This document shows positions 21,601 to 31,726 of a stretch of 64,000 nt of DNA, piece by piece. Source of the stretch: Flaccisagitta enflata (Eukaryota > Chaetognatha > Sagittoidea > Aphragmophora); contig OZ231127.1 of the NCBI GenBank assembly GCA_965153355.1, positions 46,252,001 to 46,316,000 of the forward strand, given 5' to 3'. How positions within the stretch are numbered: the first letter of the stretch is position 1; every line of letters begins with the position of its first letter. Position numbers and translations under genes: made by a program. The notes beneath the pieces are model-generated. The model did no database searches and was not told the DNA's origin. It saw only the letters and a list, made by a program, of their open reading frames with translations.

Positions 21601-24600
21601 TGCAAGCTGATTTACAAACGCAGTCATTGCTGCAGCAACAGCATGCCAATGATCAAATGCAGCAAAGACAACAGCAACTTACAGCACAGGCTGAACAACA
21701 AGCACAATTGCTTCAGCAATTACAGCAAGCTCAAGCCCAAGCTGAACAACACTCTCAACTTCTACAGCAACAACAGACGGCCAAACTTGAAGCTGAACGA
21801 ACGCGACTGCTTCAACTGCAACAACAGCAAATAGTCAACCATGGCAATCCGAATGATATTTCCGCAAATAACCTGAATCAATCATCTCAACCGGTTCATC
21901 GAGAGTCAATGTTGCAACCTGCTTACCTGCAAGCGTCAAAAACCGTGTCGACTGCTCCAACATCTCCACAGAAATCCGCGCCTGCCGCATCTACCGCAAC
22001 CCCGGCAGCATCATGGAGACAACCAGGTCTAACTCAATTTGATGGAAATGCGGCCGTGCCTGGTACTGAAGAATATGCTAAAGAGCAATTAAGACAAGCA
22101 ACGGCAGCTTTTGAATTAGATAATCAACTACAGCTTCCTATTCCCAAAAGAGTATCGTTTTCATCAAAGCGTGTTTACAATGGACCTGATCCCCGTTTTA
22201 TTGCTATGCCTGGTTTTCAACCTCACCTTAATAACGCTCACTCCACAGATGACATCCCGTCTAGCAACATTTCTTCGTCTCAGCACAACCACCTTCCTCT
22301 TACATCAACAACAGCAAACGGAAATGTTCATCAACACCAATTGCCTGTAAGTGGTTCTGGAGGAAACAATGACGATGAAGGAGACAATTCGGACGACGAC
22401 GATGCCAACGATCATCATGGAGGCAGCAGCGGCTCAGCCGGCGGTGGAGGCGGCAGTCTTCCCGGCGGTGGAGGCGGAGGTCTTCCCGGCGGTGGAGGCG
22501 GAGGTCTTCCCGGCGGAGGAGGCGGCGGTTTTTCCGGCGGTGGAGGCGGAGGTCTTCCCGGCGGAGGAGGCGGCGGTTTTTCCGGCGGTGGAGGCGGAGG
22601 TCTTCCCGGCGGAGGAGGCGGCGGTTTTTCCGGCGGTGGAGGCGGTGGTCTTCCCGGCGGAGGAGGCGGCGGTTTTTCCGGCGGTGGAAGCGCAGGTTCT
22701 TCTGGTGATGGAGGCGGAGGATTTTTCGGCGGCGGTGGCGGTGGCGGTGATCCTGGAAATGGGGGAATGAGTGGAAATGATGGATTAAATCTTCCACCGC
22801 CTGGATCAGGTCCCCCACGTCTAAACCAAGATCAGATTGGTATTCTCATGAGAGATGAAACTGAAGTGCCCCCCCTGCCTACAAATCGCCGAGAAAGGGC
22901 AGCGGAAATAGCCAATAGGCTCAAACTAGTAACTTACCCTCCCAAATATACTATCGGACAGGGACAAAGCTTTCGTGCATTTTTTAGCCAGTTTTATTCC
23001 TGCTTTGTCAGTTTTGTGGGCCTTTCGTCTTTCGAGAGTAAACAAAAATTTATACAATCATTCACGGAAGCAGATACTAGATATCAAGTCTCTACTCTCA
23101 ATGCTCAAAACCCAAAATCGACTCTCAATTCCTTGGCGGCGATGGTTGCGAATTACGTCTCGTCGGAGTCCCCCGCTTATTATGCTAATCAATTGGCAAA
23201 ATTATGCCGCCTGCGAAATGAAGCGATACCCCATTATGGGTTTAGAGCTAACGTTCTTTTCCGTGAAGCCATTCCACCTAATCAATTTTTTCAAATTTAT
23301 GGGTCTAAATTATACGAAAATTTGTTAATGGACGCATTTTTACGTGGACTTTGTTCTCCGATTTTATGTCAAAAAATCCGTCAAGCCAACGTACAGACGG
23401 TCAATCAAGCAATAAATTTCTGTGCAGAGTATCTTCAATCATACGAAGCTTCGGAAATGACACGGAATCATGCTAAGTTGCATAATGCTCAAGAATACAC
23501 TTTGGCTAAAGAAACCCGTCTCCTTTCCTCTTTACATGACAAAAGTCACAGCAATCACGACAAGCATAATGACAAGCATGATGCACTTAACAATCTTGAC
23601 GCATTCTCTGATGAAGAAACAGAAGAACAGTTGGCTGCAATTATGCCTACAGGCCCAGCGAGCAGACAGCTTAATGCAGGCGGCAAAGTTTATAACTCAA
23701 ATAGGCCGTCAGTCCTCAACAGGCAAGCAGGTTCCGAAAACACTCAGGCAAAACAATCAGGATGCTTCACGTGCGGTGCATTAGACCATTGGTCTCGCGA
23801 GTGCAAAAACAAGCCCAAGCAAGCATCGCAGCAGCCTCGTGTAAGCTTTAATTCAACGCAACAACAGTCCCAGTATAAATCACAGCAGATTCCACAACCT
23901 GCACAGTCGCGCGCGCAACAGGCTTTGGCAATTTTGCTCAACAAATCACCTGCACAATTCCGACGAGAGAAGAAAAATCGTCGACAGCGTCAGGCGGGCG
24001 TGCACGCGATTGAGGTTGAAGAGGATGATGATTCCCAAAGCGAAGAATTCTATGATGACGTCGTTGCTGATCAGCCTGAAAATGCGGAAACAAATGAGGA
24101 TGAGGATCTGGAGGAAAATGTGATTGAGGGTGATACTGAATTAGTAGATTGCCTAACAGAGTTAGTAATGAATATTGAAAAACAAAATGCTAAACCTGTG
24201 ATAAAAAGAGCAAATGCATTGCTCAAGAAAAGCAAAAATAATCGCATTTCGTCCTCCCTCTGCACTGACGTGCCTCGTGTACACATCGACAAAATAGGGT
24301 CCTTCATTCTTGACACAGGGTCGAATTTTAGCATAGTAGCTAAAAAACAGCTTCCTGCCTCGTTGCATGTATACCCATCTAACCATGAAATTCAAACTCT
24401 GGATGGATCTGTGAAGAAGATGAAAAACGAAACTAGATTTTGGGTAACAAAAAACCCTAATCTTGCCCTCGCCGAGCCTGGAAAGGGAATCATGATAACA
24501 GCAATAGTTGCAGATGAATTAGAGGAATCTCTATTATCATACCATGATATTGCTAAACTTGGTTTGTGCATAAAAGGGCATGTTGACGTCTATTCCGGGG

Positions 24601-27600
24601 AGGAAGAAGCAGGGTCATGCGTCCCTAAAATTAGAAATAGTCGTCAAACTACAGAACCAAAACATGAGCAAAAACTTGAAACAGATGCGATACACGTAAA
24701 ACCAACGGACCTGGAAATAAATGTTGGTAATCAACCAATAACTGCAATTACTGCATCATTAAGCATAAAAACCTGCAACGACAATCTGGAAATCAGCTCC
24801 TCAAGTGATGAACCTGTTGAAAAATGCGAGTTTAGCACGTACTTAAGACGCGAGTGCACTTACATGGGAAATACAAACATAAATGCATTATATCGACACG
24901 ATTTGGCTAAAATTGCGTACAAAACCTATACCCTCGCGTATACTGATAACTACGTCCCATTTCAAAGCCCACTTTTCAAAAAAGCAGCCAGTCTTGAACC
25001 CAAAGAATATGTTTTAAAAACACAACCTGAAATAATCAGAAAAAGGCAACGAAGAAAAAAGAAGATTAAGCCTAAAAGGGCACCGCGAAGGCTTCATCGA
25101 TATATAGCCCTGCAATATGCTAAGCTAAGTAAGAAATTGCTAAAGCAACAACAAATAAATATGCGCTCACCTTTGAAGCCCGCCGAGGTCAAATCTTCTC
25201 AGTCCCCATCAAACCAGGCAAATAAGAGTATGCAGCATGGAGTTGATCCTTTACAGCAACCGACTAAGTTGCTGCAGCAAACTTCTGAACTGCAGCAGCA
25301 ACCTTCTTCTGAGGCAAAGAACTGGCCAAGCGACGCGAACATCGTCAAACCCTGCAAAGAGGAAAGGGTAAATGTGCTAAATGAGCTTGATACTAAAAAC
25401 ATGACTGCAGCATTGCCATTTGCCTTAGTGTATGTCTCTGATAGCCCAGATAGGCGCCTCTCAGAGCAATTACGCTGCTCTGCTTTGGTCGATACGGGGG
25501 CTTCTGTGACCTGTGTCTCTGAACAGCTAATAAGAGAATCTGGATTTACATTTGAGAAGCTGCCCCTACAAGTCTCCGTCAAAAGCTTCACAGGACAATC
25601 CGTACACGTGATAAGTCGAGTAAAAATGTATCTTAGTTTCGGCACCGGCATCAAACACTCTATTGACGCATACGTTTACAAAGGCCGGTCAAACTTCTCG
25701 CTTGTGATCGGTTTCGACACGATAAAAAAGACCAAACTTGTTCTTTATCCGGACCAAGGATACTTCATCGTGGATGGGTTGTCTCATGATTTAATAAATT
25801 ATGAACGGATTAACTGCCTAAACTCCATCGAAGTGGAGAGGCCAGCAAATTTGATTTCCATACCTATCAAAGCTCTGGTGTCAGTGACAATGCGTCGCTC
25901 CGATATCTTCAGCCTCATTTGTGCCCTTGATGTGGGCAAAGACACTACGGTAGACGTGGGAGATCATTTTCAAGTCGAATTACGCCCTGAATACAAGGAA
26001 AAGGGTATCACAGTGTTAAATGACATCGTTACGGTTCAACTAGATGGAATTAGGAAGCGTGACTTAGAAGTTCTAGTCCTCGTCCATCTGCCCGACGAAA
26101 ATGAATCCCCGCTTGCATCCATCAAGGCAGACGATGTTGTAGCAGACCTAAACCCTGTCCTCCCATTCGAATCTGATCGCGCAAGTGATGAGTTACCGCC
26201 TAATGTTGCTCAAATAGCGTTAGTTTCAGTGTTAAGAACGGAAAAGGAAGCCGAAGCTTTAAAAGCTGAACAAGAGGAGCAATATAGGAAACTTGATGAA
26301 GTGTATCGTACATCTACCCCAGAAGAGTTACTAGAGTACCTCTCTACTCACCCCGCTGATTGCGTCTCAATGATAACTTTCTTCGTCCAAAAGCGGCCAT
26401 TGACGGAGGAAGATGAGCGTGAAATACAAGAAGGGGCTGACGCACGTGCTTCCTATTGGACACGCGAGAAAATTCGTTCAGAAATGCCCGGCGCTTTCGA
26501 AAGCGTCGACGCCAAATACCACCAAGTGGTTGAGGACTTGCTGTACGACTCGAGACGGACGTTTGTGGGAGATCCTGAACATTTAAAAGGAGGAATTCGT
26601 TGGTTACAAGTTCACGCTGAGTTTCCCGCGTCTTTGTCTCTACACTGCCCCCGCCGCGTCATCAGTGGCTCCGCTCGCCTCATAAATAGCCGCATTCACT
26701 CGCTTATGGAGCGGCGGAAAATGATTCGACGCGTTGACACTGAATCTGCAGCAACCCACCCGTGGATGGCGCTCTTAAAACCTGGCGCACCCAAATTGAT
26801 GGACAGAGCTACGCTCGAAAACTTGACTCCTAGCCAATATTTTTCATACTTCAGACCCATTTTAGATTCATCATCAATTTCCAGCCTGTGCCGCAAATAC
26901 CCCCAAGACAGTCCTTCAGTTTTAGAGGCATACCAAATGCTATCAGTGACAGACAAACGCAGCGTGTGTGACATAAAAAAATTCTACGACACATGCAGGC
27001 TCTCACGCAACGCACAGAGACTTTTTGGGTTCAACATGCAGTTGGATGACAAAAATGACGCACAGGCGGAATCTCTCTGTTTGCCACAAGGAAATTCACA
27101 GTCAGGCAGACTTAGTCAGGCAATCATCAACGATATAGTGACTGTTCCAAACTGCATACCTGTGGCGACGACGTTCGACGAATTCAAGCAGATGCACGAT
27201 CTCTTCAGAGAGAGGAAGTTGCCGCAACAGCAACCCGAAGGTTTGGTGACTTCTTGCAGCGCATTTGTTGATGATTTGTGCGTCTGCAGCAGCTCGTCCG
27301 TCGAGGAAATCCGCGCCAAAGGCGTCGAGAATCGCCACCTCTACTGCACCAACCCTGAAAATGATGAGGAAGTGGCGTTATATTATCATCTCATGTTAGT
27401 AAGGCGATTATTTTACGCATTGGAGCGAGGAAACGCGCTTTTGGCTCCGGACAAGCTCAAGTTGCATTGCCAGGATTCGGAACATAAATATTTGGGAATT
27501 ACGTTCAAAGGAATTTCGGCTATGATGCCGTTGAAGACAAAGACGCTTCTATTAAACATGAAACCGCCCACCAGCGTCAAAAAGATCCAGGAAATTTGTG

Positions 27601-30600
27601 GCCTCCTGAACTTTTACAGCAGCATCACGAGAAGCTTGAGAGTTCACTGCAGTTTTTTATCTGCCAAGCTTAGAAAATCGAGCGTTGCGGCGGGCTTTTC
27701 ATGGACAGATTCAGACCAAGAAAAATGGGAATTTTTGCTACAAGTTGCTGCAAATGCAAATGCTGCAGGGTTCATAAGTCTTCTAGATCCCAAGCTGAAG
27801 AACCGCGTGTGTTATTTGCTGTGCGACTGGAGCCGTGAGGCCCATGCGAGCTCGTGCATTCTGATAACTAAATTTGTAGACAAAAACAATAAACTACAAG
27901 TGCTTCCCTGCTATGCTGACTCAAGACTACTCCCAAAATCATGCCTTTCCAGCAGTTGCTGCAGCGAATTGGCCAGTCTAGCGTATAGTGTTGCTGCAGT
28001 TGCTCCCTTGCTGCAATTCAACGCTACGATTGCATACACAGATTCCCTTTCCTTGGTGTTCTTATTAAAAAGACGATACGACTCGAAACTAACTTTAAAC
28101 TCAAGCGTCGCGTCTAGGCTCATCAATTCCCTGCTCGTGTTTGGAAATTTAACCGTCAGATACATTCCCGGAAAAATTAACCCTGCAGCAGACACACTCA
28201 GCAGAATGAAGACTGTAAGAGGGACCCCGTATGATGAAGCCCTTCTTACAAGCCAAACGATTGAGGAGTATGACGAGATCGACGAGTTCTTGCGCCCTTA
28301 TGTTAAAACTGAAACTACAATTGAATTTGAAAAAAGGAGGCAGGAACTCGAGGATACGCTAATCAAGCTTGAAAAGCTACGTGGCAATGACTACGACGAA
28401 GTCATTAAGGAGTTTGCACAAATGAAACACACCACCTCGGAAGTGGACGATATTATTCAATCATTAGAAACAGCGCCCTTTCCAGACCCAAAATCGAGCT
28501 ATCAAGTTAGTACATTGGAGCATGTGAAGCCTAACCTTTGGCCTTTTTTGAAGGATTTGAGCGAGCGTGATCCCAAGAAGGTTGCTGACGTTGTTGAGGT
28601 CGATAAATTTGAGCGGCAAGTTGCGGCAATCACCCGTAGCATGGCAAAAAACCAGCCAAGTGCGCGAAATGATGCTGTAATTGAGGGGGAGGAAATTGAG
28701 GAGGCGGAAATGCTTCAAAAAATCGAAAAGCATGGAAAAAACACTCAACAACAGCACACTTCGCACCCTCCCTCGCATAAAAAATCATTTGAAGCATCAA
28801 AACTTGATTTGCGGCACGCGCAAACCAAAGAAACACATTGCAGCAACCAACCAACAGCAGAGCATTCAATATCTCCTGCAGCAAAATCGACTTCAACCTC
28901 GCTACATGTAAATGTGGGGTCAGACTCTGAATCTACTCAGTCCTTACCGATACCCGATATTGATGCGGCGGCTGCAGCAACCTGTCGGGAGGTACGTCCA
29001 AAGGACCCAAAATCCAAACCTGCTGCACCAAGGGTTGCAGCAAAGAAGTGGGAAACGAATATTCCTCCCGGGATAACTCCACAGCAACCTGCGGCTTTGC
29101 AGCAACCTGGTAAAAACAAAGAAAAAAGGATAAGGGAGCATGAAAGTGAACGCATTCCTGATCGTATCATTTCCGATAAAAACATCGTTAAATTTCGACA
29201 AAAAGCGTTCATCCCAGAATTAAAACATCATGATTTCGAGTTACATCCGGATGGACTGGATTTGCAAGATAGAATTGCAATTGAGGACCAATCATTGGAA
29301 TTCAAACCAGAAGACCTAAACAGTGAAGATTGGTTGTCTCTTGTGCTTAAAAACTCAAGAAACAACTGTTCTAACATGACTAAACTTGGAATGAGACGCA
29401 GCAGAATCGATTCTATGGTAATCGCTACCTACCCTGATTTGCGTGATGCCTGTCTCTCTGAGAACGAGGGTATCGTACCCTTGGGAACTGATGAATCAGC
29501 AAATATGGTCTATGATACCTTAATTGAATTGAATTACATTAGGGCAGTCAGCAGTGAAGTTTTGGATGAGCCTCTCTTTGATACATTTGAAGAAGCTTTA
29601 AGATATGTTAAAAAAGGGCAAGTTTCTGATTCCATCAAACACCAATATCGTTACTTCAAACAGTGTCAAGACAATGACGAGGCCATCAGCCTAGCAAGAG
29701 ACCTAAAGTTAGGGCTGATTGATGCGACAGATTCTCGGGTTGATGCGCTTCGCAGGCTTGACAATCTTGGAAAAACCTTGATTGACTCGCAATCCAGCCT
29801 TTTTGTGGTAGATCAACTTCTTTTCAAGCTTGCTTTCCCTCGAAAATCTGAGAGAATGAGGTGTGGCCTTGTTTTAAATGGGCCGGATTGTAAACGAGCT
29901 CTTGTGAAATACCACCAAAGTAAGGGTCTTCACCGAGGTGCCCATTTCTGCTATGCAGTTATGTCCCATACAATTTGGACACCGAATTTGCTCCAACTAG
30001 CGACTGAAGTAGTTCGTGAATGCTCCACTTGTTGCTCCTTTCACTTCCATGCAAAGCCTGTTAAAACAACCTTGGAGACACTACTGTGTGGAAAAGGGGA
30101 AAGCGGAACGATTGACCTAAAAGGCCCAATCAGTTTAAAATCTAAATCTCTCAGTCATTCCAACCTTAATTCAAAGGCTTACATCTTGGTCGTTTTCCTA
30201 CCGACTGTAAATTTCACCTGTCTATCATTTCTGCCTGACAAAACACCCCTAAGCGTCTCCCGGAAGCTATTCTCAGAGTTTTTAGCGTATTTTCCGGGCA
30301 TTTCCCACCTGAAATCCGATGCAGGAGGAGAATTCAATTCGGCCGTGACCAGATCACTTTACTCATTATACAACATCACGGTGACAATCTCAACCTCAAA
30401 CAATCCAAAAAGCAACCCATGCGAACGCAGGATACAGACATTCTCGAAGGTGTTAAAAGTGGCACTTCAAACTGGACCTTTGGGCTGGCCCGAGAGTCTA
30501 AAAATCTGTATGCACGTGCTTAACCAATTAACTAGCCACCCTCAAACTAAGATGAGTGCAAGTCAGCTCTATGCTCTAGGAACAGGCGATAGCCCAGCGT

Positions 30601-31376
30601 CACAACCCGCGATCTTAGTCGGAACAGCGCCAGAAGTGCATCCTCATTGGTCGCATGTTGCGGCAAAGGCCAAGGCAATAATCGATGCTATCAGGAAACA
30701 CTATGGGGTTTACGTGAGTATCAAACGGACAAACCAAAAAACCCTCCAAAGTATGAATATTCAGGAAGGGTCCCGAGTGTGGTATAGGATGCACCGTGAA
30801 CCTAAGGTCCTTGCATGTGGATATTCTTCTATTTTGCCGCGCGTAGCTATCGGTTTTGTGGTGCGTTTTTTAGGCAGGACCAGCGTGGTGCTTAGGTCCG
30901 ACGTCACGGGAAAAATGTTATATAGAAACATCATCGACCTAACCCCTTTCATTCCCTCAACATGGAATTACAATCTCAATTTTCACAGCGCTAACAAAGA
31001 ATATGAGCGTGAACAACGAGGCTTAGACCTTGAGATTCTCACAGACCCACAAAAACACACTCGCAGGGCAATGGATGAAGCACTCAAGGAAGGTCAAGTC
31101 GGACATCAGCCGAGACGACGCAACAATCGCACCCGACTAGAACCTCACCTCCAAGATGCGGATGCGGATGCAGAAGCCGTTGACGAGAGAGTTGGCGATG
31201 ATCCGAAGTCGAAAAAGACGAGGACACGCACTAAACCACCTGAAAATGAGTCCGAGGTAGACCCTGACGCGATCGCGACGTCATCAGATGAAAGCGACGA
31301 AGCTGACGAACTGATTCCGCGCGTTCATAGACGCCGTTCGAAGCGCCTCGCCGCAAAACGGCGTGGTGATAACTAA
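18579..31376 (+). CDS. Giant retroelement polyprotein (gag-PR-PR-RT-RNase H-integrase), element A
   Basis: A single uninterrupted 4265-codon frame. Domains in order: Cys-rich patch (~107-123), CxxCxxC...CxxC zinc-ribbon-like patch (~517-537), Gln-rich segment (~1000-1085), Gly-rich repeats (~1287-1395), capsid-like helical region (~1458-1628), CCHC knuckle CFTCGALDHWSREC (1729-1742), and an acidic stretch. A protease motif DTGS (D1912) and a second one DTGA (D2305) follow. RT has motif A DIKKFYD (D2798), LPQG (2835) and FVDD (2896-2899). RNase H has D3083, YTDS (D3155) and ADTLSR (~3205). The integrase has an HxxxH (3785/3789) and CxxC (3815/3818) finger and catalytic D3846, D3914, E3949 (34 residues between the last two). 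The C-terminus is basic (RRRSKRLAAKRR). Domain order fits Ty3/gypsy or BEL/Pao elements; FVDD and the A motif lean to BEL/Pao, unresolved. It is about twice to three times the usual length. Confidence 0.9.
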   Translation: MKRNTQAASNRNFYEIKHKGRYLFCITSTLKRLGAYVPVNGHRTVGAGSKFVKKGETVLDKIPFDEEKSFCASEIGEICSNIRDKSFDKGVIYYVYGLRSYLAIKSVCSNCHSQGALTCTCDHLIKALEEEFASIVDNSSDFYEPFSFDLSGRNFDLRVSSAYPTVPAFETDCLSAEHELGVLVQADKVDVERQRFNPGLLHRLSEIEEEEINRPKSGSLDDYRDLILPPNIVSLINKPGTFPPHEPGLMDTDFDSPGNSHLGSNDDVGDLRGIVADSPHASLHTDDEVDLLDVLGNIQLDSGSDRSSHTSHGGDAAHTNQPVGNVDALLNQISAVLQPDALVVSTVSDANSVSPPLDDGDDNGTVDPNTLHVNARTGANTTLVPESNASSGNTSTSSRAMATVVEIGSKTLLTDDSDKGAIGPAVAVRPGQNVHTLASLSNPLPKDNVNQPLALPGSGSDVVANKTPTTASNGRPLAMSASDLRLPVVSQPENGNANLQLQLASKQGEAWYPSEVCAFCYKCDATATFTSGKCSRCKISYSTIPSELYKSNVSPFQRYAFPYPKEHANKSSESRKKAALEMIFPRGEIQVGDTGNFLIYPLNCPGDTLIRDTLELLTHDNKLERLQDWEMTEISSADQVCAERLKFALHVIKENLVLQRTKAWDSIFSLPPGLLGICASGDTVELGTITPQSAPIGLTVSCLRADLEVEMRRVQTVCSNILSDATNDHNQSNLNVAFFSKHNKFFTKSSNTTWRELRKEEFFSCPEVPFLRAPHHGPRAVFLQLLLDGLSQYNDDEIDALGLRQNVLAELETLLFQAKNKDEEIQQQKSKHPFLKKIPAMSSNDNSFEEKWQQIYNAHHNINYIPPSRRQSLASSSTALQIGLQPLNPQHHSTPCKGNETRLDPLLTTSIVDNYWDKNYNSLVGNNNRQRGLPAIEAGQSVPNTNDTRPPQDSSARTVGGNQTRMSSVLSQSRYAPSPKTSDKERQNSIAAVKLNESQSVQQQQAKLQADLQTQSLLQQQHANDQMQQRQQQLTAQAEQQAQLLQQLQQAQAQAEQHSQLLQQQQTAKLEAERTRLLQLQQQQIVNHGNPNDISANNLNQSSQPVHRESMLQPAYLQASKTVSTAPTSPQKSAPAASTATPAASWRQPGLTQFDGNAAVPGTEEYAKEQLRQATAAFELDNQLQLPIPKRVSFSSKRVYNGPDPRFIAMPGFQPHLNNAHSTDDIPSSNISSSQHNHLPLTSTTANGNVHQHQLPVSGSGGNNDDEGDNSDDDDANDHHGGSSGSAGGGGGSLPGGGGGGLPGGGGGGLPGGGGGGFSGGGGGGLPGGGGGGFSGGGGGGLPGGGGGGFSGGGGGGLPGGGGGGFSGGGSAGSSGDGGGGFFGGGGGGGDPGNGGMSGNDGLNLPPPGSGPPRLNQDQIGILMRDETEVPPLPTNRRERAAEIANRLKLVTYPPKYTIGQGQSFRAFFSQFYSCFVSFVGLSSFESKQKFIQSFTEADTRYQVSTLNAQNPKSTLNSLAAMVANYVSSESPAYYANQLAKLCRLRNEAIPHYGFRANVLFREAIPPNQFFQIYGSKLYENLLMDAFLRGLCSPILCQKIRQANVQTVNQAINFCAEYLQSYEASEMTRNHAKLHNAQEYTLAKETRLLSSLHDKSHSNHDKHNDKHDALNNLDAFSDEETEEQLAAIMPTGPASRQLNAGGKVYNSNRPSVLNRQAGSENTQAKQSGCFTCGALDHWSRECKNKPKQASQQPRVSFNSTQQQSQYKSQQIPQPAQSRAQQALAILLNKSPAQFRREKKNRRQRQAGVHAIEVEEDDDSQSEEFYDDVVADQPENAETNEDEDLEENVIEGDTELVDCLTELVMNIEKQNAKPVIKRANALLKKSKNNRISSSLCTDVPRVHIDKIGSFILDTGSNFSIVAKKQLPASLHVYPSNHEIQTLDGSVKKMKNETRFWVTKNPNLALAEPGKGIMITAIVADELEESLLSYHDIAKLGLCIKGHVDVYSGEEEAGSCVPKIRNSRQTTEPKHEQKLETDAIHVKPTDLEINVGNQPITAITASLSIKTCNDNLEISSSSDEPVEKCEFSTYLRRECTYMGNTNINALYRHDLAKIAYKTYTLAYTDNYVPFQSPLFKKAASLEPKEYVLKTQPEIIRKRQRRKKKIKPKRAPRRLHRYIALQYAKLSKKLLKQQQINMRSPLKPAEVKSSQSPSNQANKSMQHGVDPLQQPTKLLQQTSELQQQPSSEAKNWPSDANIVKPCKEERVNVLNELDTKNMTAALPFALVYVSDSPDRRLSEQLRCSALVDTGASVTCVSEQLIRESGFTFEKLPLQVSVKSFTGQSVHVISRVKMYLSFGTGIKHSIDAYVYKGRSNFSLVIGFDTIKKTKLVLYPDQGYFIVDGLSHDLINYERINCLNSIEVERPANLISIPIKALVSVTMRRSDIFSLICALDVGKDTTVDVGDHFQVELRPEYKEKGITVLNDIVTVQLDGIRKRDLEVLVLVHLPDENESPLASIKADDVVADLNPVLPFESDRASDELPPNVAQIALVSVLRTEKEAEALKAEQEEQYRKLDEVYRTSTPEELLEYLSTHPADCVSMITFFVQKRPLTEEDEREIQEGADARASYWTREKIRSEMPGAFESVDAKYHQVVEDLLYDSRRTFVGDPEHLKGGIRWLQVHAEFPASLSLHCPRRVISGSARLINSRIHSLMERRKMIRRVDTESAATHPWMALLKPGAPKLMDRATLENLTPSQYFSYFRPILDSSSISSLCRKYPQDSPSVLEAYQMLSVTDKRSVCDIKKFYDTCRLSRNAQRLFGFNMQLDDKNDAQAESLCLPQGNSQSGRLSQAIINDIVTVPNCIPVATTFDEFKQMHDLFRERKLPQQQPEGLVTSCSAFVDDLCVCSSSSVEEIRAKGVENRHLYCTNPENDEEVALYYHLMLVRRLFYALERGNALLAPDKLKLHCQDSEHKYLGITFKGISAMMPLKTKTLLLNMKPPTSVKKIQEICGLLNFYSSITRSLRVHCSFLSAKLRKSSVAAGFSWTDSDQEKWEFLLQVAANANAAGFISLLDPKLKNRVCYLLCDWSREAHASSCILITKFVDKNNKLQVLPCYADSRLLPKSCLSSSCCSELASLAYSVAAVAPLLQFNATIAYTDSLSLVFLLKRRYDSKLTLNSSVASRLINSLLVFGNLTVRYIPGKINPAADTLSRMKTVRGTPYDEALLTSQTIEEYDEIDEFLRPYVKTETTIEFEKRRQELEDTLIKLEKLRGNDYDEVIKEFAQMKHTTSEVDDIIQSLETAPFPDPKSSYQVSTLEHVKPNLWPFLKDLSERDPKKVADVVEVDKFERQVAAITRSMAKNQPSARNDAVIEGEEIEEAEMLQKIEKHGKNTQQQHTSHPPSHKKSFEASKLDLRHAQTKETHCSNQPTAEHSISPAAKSTSTSLHVNVGSDSESTQSLPIPDIDAAAAATCREVRPKDPKSKPAAPRVAAKKWETNIPPGITPQQPAALQQPGKNKEKRIREHESERIPDRIISDKNIVKFRQKAFIPELKHHDFELHPDGLDLQDRIAIEDQSLEFKPEDLNSEDWLSLVLKNSRNNCSNMTKLGMRRSRIDSMVIATYPDLRDACLSENEGIVPLGTDESANMVYDTLIELNYIRAVSSEVLDEPLFDTFEEALRYVKKGQVSDSIKHQYRYFKQCQDNDEAISLARDLKLGLIDATDSRVDALRRLDNLGKTLIDSQSSLFVVDQLLFKLAFPRKSERMRCGLVLNGPDCKRALVKYHQSKGLHRGAHFCYAVMSHTIWTPNLLQLATEVVRECSTCCSFHFHAKPVKTTLETLLCGKGESGTIDLKGPISLKSKSLSHSNLNSKAYILVVFLPTVNFTCLSFLPDKTPLSVSRKLFSEFLAYFPGISHLKSDAGGEFNSAVTRSLYSLYNITVTISTSNNPKSNPCERRIQTFSKVLKVALQTGPLGWPESLKICMHVLNQLTSHPQTKMSASQLYALGTGDSPASQPAILVGTAPEVHPHWSHVAAKAKAIIDAIRKHYGVYVSIKRTNQKTLQSMNIQEGSRVWYRMHREPKVLACGYSSILPRVAIGFVVRFLGRTSVVLRSDVTGKMLYRNIIDLTPFIPSTWNYNLNFHSANKEYEREQRGLDLEILTDPQKHTRRAMDEALKEGQVGHQPRRRNNRTRLEPHLQDADADAEAVDERVGDDPKSKKTRTRTKPPENESEVDPDAIATSSDESDEADELIPRVHRRRSKRLAAKRRGDN
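22437..22760 (+). repeat. In-frame Gly-rich coding repeat
   Basis: Tandem 24-33-bp units encoding GGGGGGLP and GGGGGGFS inside the polyprotein, upstream of the capsid-like region. The other frames also stay open here, so the antisense and shifted ORFs are artefacts. Confidence 0.9.
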
Positions 31377-31590
31377 TGTTTGCTCACATGGCCATTATCA
31401 CCTTTCACTTTCACTTCTGAGTTACTTAGTGACCCGGGGGTTGTATATATACTAAATTGAATGAGTTTAACCAAATTAATAAATATTAAGATTCAACCTT
31501 GTATCTTAGCCTTGAAAATCTTGTTACATGTAAACTTCAAACTATATATAGAAAGCTGGCAACGTCTTCAAAGTCCTTTTCCTTTTCCAA
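31377..31590 (+). other. 3' flank of element A; no convincing LTR
   Basis: After the stop comes CCCGGGGG (about 31432-31440), then TTGTATATATAC and AATAAA near 31480. A GGGGG followed by TGTATATA could be a weak polypurine tract plus LTR start, but I found no matching copy in 15.9-16.9 kb. Confidence 0.3.
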
Positions 31591-31598
31591 AATCTCAG

Positions 31599-31726
31599 TC
31601 CGTTTTGAGTGATAACACCCTCAAGCTTGTCCGTTTCGGTACTTCTCCACGACTTGATGCGGAATCATCGGAAAGGCCACGGGAAAGCGGAATTGGCCCT
31701 GATGTTGAAAAAGTTTTGAACGTAAA
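31599..31726 (+). CDS. Possible internal exon, strand ambiguous
   Basis: A polypyrimidine-AG acceptor (CCTTTTCCAAAATCTCAG) precedes about 42 open codons containing LDAESSERPRESGIGPD, and a GTAAAA donor follows. The minus strand is also open and Ser-rich (SSRGEVPKRTSLRVL). Base composition is distinctly coding-like compared with the flanks, but strand and frame are not settled. Confidence 0.3.

Noticed and set aside
22300-22818. Antisense Arg/His/Leu-rich ORF opposite the Gly-rich region
   Set aside because: A mirror frame of the Gly-rich repeats in a polyprotein with complete domains on the plus strand.
31440-31560. 3' LTR of element A starting TGTATATATAC
   Set aside because: No matching copy upstream in 15.9-16.9 kb and no proper polypurine tract; recorded only as an unresolved flank.
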